Positions 58,800 through 64,000 of a stretch of 64,000 bases of DNA are shown here, piece by piece; positions within the stretch are counted from its first letter, which is position 1, and every line of letters begins with the position of its first letter. Below the pieces are notes generated by a model. That model did no database searches, was not told the DNA's origin, and saw only the letters and a program-made list of their open reading frames with translations. The translations under genes and the position numbers were made by a program. The stretch is from an uncultured Flavobacterium sp. (GTDB lineage Bacteria > Bacteroidota > Bacteroidia > Flavobacteriales > Flavobacteriaceae). Location: contig NZ_CAMLDD010000008.1 of assembly GCF_946478785.1 (NCBI RefSeq), positions 1 to 64,000 of the forward strand. Direction: 5' to 3'.

Positions 58800-58830
58800 C
58801 AAATATATAACAAAGGTTTACTTCTACAAA
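58800..58830 (-). promoter_or_regulatory. Promoter of tRNA-His
   Basis: On the minus strand TTTG, 19 bases, then TATATTTG, an exact match to the Bacteroidota consensus, 28 bases before the tRNA. Confidence 0.75.
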
Positions 58831-58857
58831 GAAAAAATTAAAAAAAAATCTATCTTT

Positions 58858-59574
58858 TTATATCAAATCATCTAAGCTATTGACAGCCAAACATCTTTCT
58901 ACAGTAAAACCCTCTGCAAAATCTTTACCAACCAGCCTTCCCAAGTCCTGCGCTCTGTAATTTAAACTTTCTAAAAAGTTTTTGCTTGTTATGGGTGTTG
59001 CAGGTTCTTTCGAATTTGGATCATAAAATTGCGTTTTATAAGCAAGAACCGCTTCTATTTTCTTTTCTTCGAAACCGGTAATGTCTACAACAAAATCAGG
59101 TTCAAGATTTTTCCACTGAATATAATGATATACTATTTTTGGTCTCCAGGCTTCTTGCTTTTCCCCATCAATCAACGTTTCAATTTTCATCAATCCGGAT
59201 AAAAAACAAGAATCAGAGACTAATTTACTTGCTCTTCCGTGATCAATGTGGCGATCATCGATTGCATTACATAAAACAATTTCAGGTTTATACTTCCGAA
59301 TCATTTTTATAATCTCCAGTTGATGTTTTTCATCGTTAACAAAAAAACCATCTCGCATAGCCAGATTTTCGCGAATTGAAACGCCTAATATTTTTGCAGC
59401 TTCTTTTGCTTCCTGATCCCTGGTTTCAGCAGTGCCGCGTGTACCTAATTCACCACGTGTTAAATCAACGATTCCAACTTTCTTTCCAAGCGATACTTCT
59501 TTTAAAATGGTTCCCGCACAACCCAATTCAACATCATCCGGATGTGCACCAAAAGCTAATATGTCTAATTTCAT
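58858..59574 (-). CDS. bshB1: Bacillithiol biosynthesis deacetylase BshB1
   Basis: A 238-residue LmbE/PIG-L-type zinc deacetylase. The zinc motif A-H-P-D-D-V-E-L-G-C starts at His11, T-R-G-E-L-G-T-R-G-T follows, and the third zinc ligand lies in D-D-R-H-I-D-H near 110. The length and the motif F-Y-D-P-N-S-K-E-P-A-T-P match BshB1, which removes acetate from GlcNAc-malate in bacillithiol synthesis. This is consistent with Bacteroidota. Other bsh genes are not in the window. Confidence 0.9.
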   Translation of the reverse strand: MKLDILAFGAHPDDVELGCAGTILKEVSLGKKVGIVDLTRGELGTRGTAETRDQEAKEAAKILGVSIRENLAMRDGFFVNDEKHQLEIIKMIRKYKPEIVLCNAIDDRHIDHGRASKLVSDSCFLSGLMKIETLIDGEKQEAWRPKIVYHYIQWKNLEPDFVVDITGFEEKKIEAVLAYKTQFYDPNSKEPATPITSKNFLESLNYRAQDLGRLVGKDFAEGFTVERCLAVNSLDDLI

Positions 59575-59599
59575 TTGTTTTTTGTTTCAAGTTTTCTTT

Positions 59600-59648
59600 G
59601 TTTCAGGTTTCAAGTTTGGTTGTCAACTTGAAACTTGAAACCTGAAAC
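59600..59648 (+). repeat. Perfect 18-base inverted repeat
   Basis: GTTTCAGGTTTCAAGTTT (59600-59617) and its exact complement (59631-59648) enclose 13 bases. A T-run follows on the plus strand, against the direction of both neighbouring genes. GTTTCAAGTTT words recur at 59584. It is probably a dispersed repeat. Confidence 0.75.
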
Positions 59649-59659
59649 TTTTTTTTTAA

Positions 59660-60727
59660 TTATTTTATTTTCAAAACCCTTTTCATTGTCATCGATTTGT
59701 TGACACTTTCCTCCCACTCTTTTTCCGGAATGCTTTCTTTTGTAATTCCGCAGCCCATATACAAAATGGCTTTTTTTTCCTGAATTTGCATACTGCGTAA
59801 ATTTACAAATAAATCAGAGCTTACATTATCATTTGCAAAACTGCTATTGAGTTCACCCAAAAAACCGGTGTAAAAAGCTCTGTCATAATTTTCATTTTCC
59901 AGAATAAATGCTTTTGCTTTTTTCTTTGGCAAACCACAAACTGCCGGCGTTGGATGAAGCGTATCAATTACTTCTTCTAAAGTTGAATTTTCATTTAAAA
60001 CTCCCGAAATATCTGTTTTAATATGCCAGATTGATCCGGCTTTAATACTATAAGGTTCTGTAACCACAACTGAATTTGCAACTTCTCTCCATCGCTTTAT
60101 AATAAAATCTGTCACATATTGCTGCTCGTCTTTTTCCTTTTGCTGCCAGACAATTTCTGTTTCTAAATTGGCTTTCTGCGTTCCCGCCAATGCTGTGGTT
60201 TCAAATACATTTCCTTTTGCCTTCAGCAATTGTTCCGGTGTCGCCCCCATCCAAAGACCAATTTTTGGATGAAAAAAGCAATAACAAAAAGTTGTTGGAT
60301 ATAAATGAATCAATCGTTGAAAAGTGGTAATAAAATCAAAATCAACTAAATCAACTAATTCACATCTGGACAAAACTACTTTTTTAAATTCGTCGTTTTG
60401 AATTGCTTCAATTCCTTTTAAAACCAAATCCTCGTATTGCTTTTTGGCTGTCAAATCCAAATTCTCATCATCAATTTCAACAGCATCAAAACTTACTTCC
60501 GCCTGTTTTGTACTAATAATTTTAGAGTGTTTTTCCGGAATTAAAATCAGTTGCTTTTCATCAAATGAAGCAAAAACAAAACCTTTTTCACTGTAATCTG
60601 AAACATTATACAGAATGTCATTTTTCTGTAAAAAGGCAAAAATACTGCTTGAATCAGGCTTGGAATAAATAACAAAAGGCAAATTTTGCGATTGGTGCTT
60701 TCTGATCGTAGAAAAAAAGTCTTCCAT
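59660..60727 (-). CDS. menF: Isochorismate synthase (chorismate-binding enzyme)
   Basis: A 355-residue chorismate-binding enzyme. I place the start at ATG 60727 (MEDFFS); the longer frame would overlap the thioesterase gene by 46 bases. The core motifs include K-K-V-V-L-S-R near 125, P-K-I-G-L-W-M-G-A-T-P-E-Q-L near 158, T-T-A-L-A-G-T and T-P-A-V-C-G-L-P near 260, and Y-T-G-F-L-G-E-L. This fits the isochorismate synthases that start menaquinone or siderophore synthesis. With the thioesterase beside it and menE in the window, menaquinone is the likely path; EntC-type use cannot be excluded. Confidence 0.82.
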   Translation of the reverse strand: MEDFFSTIRKHQSQNLPFVIYSKPDSSSIFAFLQKNDILYNVSDYSEKGFVFASFDEKQLILIPEKHSKIISTKQAEVSFDAVEIDDENLDLTAKKQYEDLVLKGIEAIQNDEFKKVVLSRCELVDLVDFDFITTFQRLIHLYPTTFCYCFFHPKIGLWMGATPEQLLKAKGNVFETTALAGTQKANLETEIVWQQKEKDEQQYVTDFIIKRWREVANSVVVTEPYSIKAGSIWHIKTDISGVLNENSTLEEVIDTLHPTPAVCGLPKKKAKAFILENENYDRAFYTGFLGELNSSFANDNVSSDLFVNLRSMQIQEKKAILYMGCGITKESIPEKEWEESVNKSMTMKRVLKIK

Positions 60728-60732
60728 ATTTT

Positions 60733-61164
60733 TTATTCGGTTTTCTTTTTCTCTAAAACCATATTTGTCAGTTTGCAAAGCGAAATCAGGTTTCCGGCTT
60801 CATCTGTAATTTTAATTTCCCAAAGATGCAGGCTTCTGCCTTTATGAATAATACGCGCTGTTCCAAAAACAACTCCTTCGCGAATGCTTTTTAAATGATT
60901 AGCCGAAATTTCTATTCCGCGTACCTCTTGTTCTTTTGGATTGATAAAAAAATGAGATGCAGCACTGCCAACACTTTCGGCCAGGGCAACCGAAGCACCT
61001 CCGTGCAACAATCCCATTGGCTGATGAACAGAAGGATTTACAGGCATTTTGGCAACTAAAAAATCTTCACCTGCATCAATATATTCTATTTTTAGCGTTT
61101 CCATCAAGGTGTTTTTCGAAAACTCATTGCAGTATGCTAAAATTTGTTCTTTGGTATAATTCAT
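60733..61164 (-). CDS. PaaI-like hotdog-fold acyl-CoA thioesterase
   Basis: A 143-residue hotdog thioesterase of the PaaI/MenI-like group. The motif H-Q-P-M-G-L-L-H-G-G-A-S-V-A-L-A-E-S (near 48-65) carries the catalytic Asn/Glu/Ser region, and V-R-G-I-E-I-S-A-N-H-L-K follows. It lies 5 bases before isochorismate synthase in the same direction. That pairing suggests 1,4-dihydroxy-2-naphthoyl-CoA hydrolysis in menaquinone synthesis, which is inference from context. Confidence 0.8.
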   Translation of the reverse strand: MNYTKEQILAYCNEFSKNTLMETLKIEYIDAGEDFLVAKMPVNPSVHQPMGLLHGGASVALAESVGSAASHFFINPKEQEVRGIEISANHLKSIREGVVFGTARIIHKGRSLHLWEIKITDEAGNLISLCKLTNMVLEKKKTE

Positions 61165-61290
61165 TAAAATCAGCTTTAAAATCGTAAAATTAAAGAAAAG
61201 ATAAGATACAAATCAGAAAAAGCAATTCTAAAATTAAAAATCAACTGTTGACATATAAGTTTTTTGTTATTTTTACAAAAAACTATTCAA

Positions 61291-62805
61291 ATGCGTCATT
61301 ATTTTGTGCTCTTTATTTTCGGAATACTTTTAGCTGCGAGTTCATGCCGGACTGATTTTGATACGGTTGCCAGTACCGGAGATCTAAAATTTTCAAAAGA
61401 CACCGTTTATTTAGACACTGTTTTTAAAAATATTGGTTCCAGCACTTACAACCTAAAAGTATACAATCGAAGTAAAGAAGACATTAATATTCCAACCATT
61501 CAATTGAAGAACGGATTAGGATCAAAATATAGAATGACCGTTGATGGAATGAACGGAAATAATGGCAAAGTTTTTAATAATATAACACTATTAGCAAAAG
61601 ACAGCCTGTATATTTTTATTGAAACTACAGCAGACATTACTGATGCCAATCCAACCGATTTTTTATATACGGATGAAATTCAGTTTGACAGTGGCGCAAA
61701 TCTTCAAAAAGTAGCTTTGGTTACTTTAATTCAGGATGCCATTTTTTTATATCCGAAGCAAAATCCTGACGGAACTAAAGAAAAAATTCAGATTGACGGC
61801 AAAGATGTTGACGGATTTTATCTGGATGAAAATGACGAAACAAACGGAAATGAGTTACTTTTTACAAACCAAAAACCTTATGTAATTTATGGATATGCCG
61901 CAGTTCCTGAAAACAAAACTGTGACTTTTGAAGCCGGCTCTAGGGTGCATTTCCACACAAATTCAGGTCTTTTTGTTGATAAAAACGCTTCTCTTCAAAT
62001 TAATGGAAATGTTTCAACAACTAAAAATTTAGAAAACGAAGTTATTTTTGAAGGTGGCCGTTTAGAACCTGAATATTCTGATGTTCCGGGACAATGGAAT
62101 TCGGTTATTTTCGCTGAAGGCAGCACGAACCACTCCATAAATCATCTTACATTAAAGAATGCAACTATTGGTTTGGATATAAGAAATCACGATGCCACCA
62201 CTTTTCAGATTAAAAATACGCAGATTTACAATTGCTCTAATTACGGACTTCTGGCAGAAAACGGACGTATCAATGGAGAAAATCTGGTTATTAATTATGC
62301 CGGATTGGCAAGTTTATCATGCGTTTATGGAGGGAATTATACCTTTACACATTGTACGTTCAACAACAATTGGTCAGGCAATGAACAATTTGCAGTTAAC
62401 ATCAGCAATAGTAAGGCCGGAGCAACTACCGAAACCAATGATTTGACTCAGGCTACTTTTAATAATTGCATTATTTATGGCTCCAATACTAACGAATTTA
62501 ATTTAGACAAAAATACTAATGCTGCTTTTGTTTATCAGCTAAATAATTGTTTGCTAAAATTCGGAAGCACATCAAATTCTGATTATCAATTTGGAACAGA
62601 TACAGCACATTACAATCAGATTATTTTAAATGAAAACCCAAAGTTTTTTAACGTTTCACAAAACAAACTCAATATTGATAATACTTCTGCCGCTTTCGCG
62701 AAAGGAAACCAGAACTATACAATTCCGTTAGATATTATTGGAAACACCAGAACTTCTCCACCTGATTTGGGAGCTTATCAGAATAAAGAGTTTCCGAAAA
62801 AATAA
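61291..62805 (+). CDS. Lipoprotein with right-handed beta-helix
   Basis: A 504-residue lipoprotein. The start is ATG 61291 (MRHYFV); the longer frame begins at a TTG. Lipobox A-A-S-S-C is at Cys19. Residues about 25-160 form an Ig-like beta domain. Residues about 210-450 show parallel beta-helix repeats: short strands ending in N or G such as V-T-F-E-A-G-S-R-V-H-F, A-S-L-Q-I-N-G-N-V, I-N-H-L-T-L-K-N-A-T-I-G-L-D and I-K-N-T-Q-I-Y-N-C. The C-terminus has D-I-I-G-N-T-R-T-S-P-P-D-L-G-A-Y-Q, a typical end of such proteins in Bacteroidota. Function is not known. Confidence 0.78.
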   Translation: MRHYFVLFIFGILLAASSCRTDFDTVASTGDLKFSKDTVYLDTVFKNIGSSTYNLKVYNRSKEDINIPTIQLKNGLGSKYRMTVDGMNGNNGKVFNNITLLAKDSLYIFIETTADITDANPTDFLYTDEIQFDSGANLQKVALVTLIQDAIFLYPKQNPDGTKEKIQIDGKDVDGFYLDENDETNGNELLFTNQKPYVIYGYAAVPENKTVTFEAGSRVHFHTNSGLFVDKNASLQINGNVSTTKNLENEVIFEGGRLEPEYSDVPGQWNSVIFAEGSTNHSINHLTLKNATIGLDIRNHDATTFQIKNTQIYNCSNYGLLAENGRINGENLVINYAGLASLSCVYGGNYTFTHCTFNNNWSGNEQFAVNISNSKAGATTETNDLTQATFNNCIIYGSNTNEFNLDKNTNAAFVYQLNNCLLKFGSTSNSDYQFGTDTAHYNQIILNENPKFFNVSQNKLNIDNTSAAFAKGNQNYTIPLDIIGNTRTSPPDLGAYQNKEFPKK

Positions 62806-62834
62806 AATTGTCCTCGCCAAAATTTATTTTTTTA

Positions 62835-63003
62835 AACCATATAAGTTATATAAGAAAATTTAAGTGCTTTGTAAATTTTTGCTCGCTAAGACGCAAAGTT
62901 TTCTTCTAATCACTTAATAAAAAATTAAGCTTTGCGAGTTTGTGTCTTTGCGAGATTAAATTTTAATCGTATTTCTAAATGAACTCATATAACTTATATG
63001 GTT
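62835..63003. repeat. Inverted repeat element in the gap before purL
   Basis: AACCATATAAGTTATAT (62835-62851) and its exact complement (62987-63003) flank words resembling CTCGCTAAGACGCAAAG and CTTTGCGAGTTTGTGTCTTTGCGAG, in opposite order. A one-base variant of the arm occurs at 46212. It fills most of the gap 62806-63103 and holds no gene. Confidence 0.6.
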
Positions 63004-63045
63004 CACAAAACAGCTCACTTTTTTTCAAAAGAGTTTGTTTTCAAA

Positions 63046-63077
63046 TTTGCGCTTACTATTTATTTACACTAAATTTG
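63046..63077 (+). promoter_or_regulatory. Promoter of purL
   Basis: TTTG at 63046-63049, 20 bases, then TAAATTTG at 63070-63077; the start codon lies 26 bases later. It is a textbook match. No purine-responsive site is seen. Confidence 0.75.
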
Positions 63078-63103
63078 CACGCAATACAACAAACCTCACA
63101 ACG

Positions 63104-64000
63104 ATGATTCATTTCTTTGAAAACCAAAGCAAAACTGTTTTTGCCGTACAAACGCAAAACGAAATTTCGGCTCAAGACATTTCAAAATTAAACTGGCTTT
63201 TTGCCAACTCGAATAAGATCGAAAAATCCGCTTTGACGGATTTTTTTGTTGGTCCCCGCGCCACTATGATCACACCATGGAGTACAAATGCTGTAGAAAT
63301 TACTCAGAATATGGGTATTCCGGGCATCATCAGAATTGAAGAATTTCATCCTGCAACGGAAGATTTTACTGATTTTGACCCAATGCTTTTCCAAAAATTC
63401 AATCAATTAGATCAGGAAATTTTCACGATTAATGTTCAGCCGGAACCAATTTTGGAAATCGATGATATTGCAACATACAACAAAGTAGAAGGTTTGGCTT
63501 TAAGCCAGGAAGAAGTAGATTACTTAGATAATCTTGCCGTAAAATTGGGAAGAAAACTAACTGACTCTGAAATCTTTGCTTTCTCACAAGCGAATTCAGA
63601 ACACTGTCGCCACAAAATTTTCAACGGAACTTTTGTTATTGATGGCGAAGAAAAAGAAACTTCTCTTTTCAAATTAATCAAAAAGACATCACAGGAAAAT
63701 CCTAACGATATCGTGTCTGCTTACAAAGACAATGTTGCTTTTGTAAAAGGACCAAGAGTGCAGCAGTTTGCACCAAAAACAGCTGACAAACCTGATTATT
63801 ACGAGATCAAAGAATTTGATTCGGTTTTATCTTTAAAAGCAGAAACACACAATTTCCCAACAACAGTTGAGCCTTTCAACGGAGCTGCAACAGGTTCAGG
63901 AGGAGAAATTCGTGACCGTTTAGCTGGTGGCCAGGGTTCTTTGCCATTGGCAGGAACTGCAGTTTACATGACTTCATACTCTCGTTTAAACGACGACAGA
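63104..64000 (+). CDS. purL: Phosphoribosylformylglycinamidine synthase, N-terminal part
   Basis: An open frame of 299 codons starts with ATG at 63104 and runs off the right edge. The protein starts M-I-H-F-F-E-N-Q. Family motifs follow: A-F-S-Q-A-N-S-E-H-C-R-H-K-I-F near residue 164, which is the conserved H-C-R-H signature, and L-K-A-E-T-H-N-F-P-T-T-V-E-P-F near 245 with G-A-A-T-G-S-G-G-E-I-R-D. These belong to the large single-chain PurL (about 1200 residues in Bacteroidota) that adds the amide nitrogen to FGAR in purine synthesis. Confidence 0.95.
   Translation, partial: MIHFFENQSKTVFAVQTQNEISAQDISKLNWLFANSNKIEKSALTDFFVGPRATMITPWSTNAVEITQNMGIPGIIRIEEFHPATEDFTDFDPMLFQKFNQLDQEIFTINVQPEPILEIDDIATYNKVEGLALSQEEVDYLDNLAVKLGRKLTDSEIFAFSQANSEHCRHKIFNGTFVIDGEEKETSLFKLIKKTSQENPNDIVSAYKDNVAFVKGPRVQQFAPKTADKPDYYEIKEFDSVLSLKAETHNFPTTVEPFNGAATGSGGEIRDRLAGGQGSLPLAGTAVYMTSYSRLNDDR

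Noticed and set aside
63188..63406. Minus-strand 72-codon frame at the right end
   Set aside because: It is antisense to the H-C-R-H-bearing purL frame, which runs open to the edge of the window.

Overview
The window is AT-rich chromosomal DNA of a member of Bacteroidota, most probably a Flavobacterium or close relative. Several signals agree. The tmRNA tag reads GENNYALAA. Intergenic regions carry the Bacteroidota promoter form (TTTG or TTG, about 20 bases, TAnnTTTG). The type VI secretion genes are of the Bacteroidota-only subtype iii. Lipoproteins, a carboxypeptidase-regulatory-like TonB receptor and bacillithiol and menaquinone genes also fit. No database search was possible, so all family names rest on reading the proteins.

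Region 1 (1-22220) is a type VI secretion system, subtype iii. The minus strand carries, in transcription order, an NlpC/P60-fold protein, TssG, TssN, a LysM protein, a PAAR-like spike tip, a large two-domain wall hydrolase effector, a row of lipoproteins that are probably immunity proteins, a TPR/YfaP-like protein, TssK, TssO, TssB, TssC, two unknown genes, TssE, two Hcp (TssD) proteins and the first codons of a probable VgrG (TssI) at the left edge. Divergently on the plus strand lie a PKD-domain membrane protein (TssP candidate) and the ClpV/TssH ATPase. TssF, TssR and a clear TssQ are not seen and may lie left of the window.

Region 2 (22284-27204) is accessory. A phage-repressor-like XRE/S24 regulator faces an AlkB DNA repair dioxygenase. 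Next come a REP-associated transposase remnant between inverted repeats, an orphan toxin C-terminus with a nuclease-like E-x-K motif, its overlapping beta-propeller immunity candidate, and a set of nested inverted repeats.

Region 3 (26190-36400) holds a PfpI/DJ-1 protein, two sugar-binding-like lipoproteins around a LuxR-type regulator, a seven-PAS histidine kinase with its response regulator, a REC/PAS/HisKA protein with no ATPase domain, a TonB-like lipoprotein and the tmRNA gene.

Region 4 (36396-64000) is ordinary core genome: serine hydrolase, saccharopine/lysine dehydrogenase-like enzyme, fumarase, TonB receptor, ArsC-like protein, CPBP protease with MenE, RsmB-type methyltransferase, Kup, a sigma/anti-sigma/Spy-like operon, a MazG-like enzyme, IlvE, MnmD, tRNA-His, BshB1, isochorismate synthase with a thioesterase, a beta-helix lipoprotein and the start of PurL. 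Dispersed intergenic repeats and one Flavo-1-like RNA lie between them.
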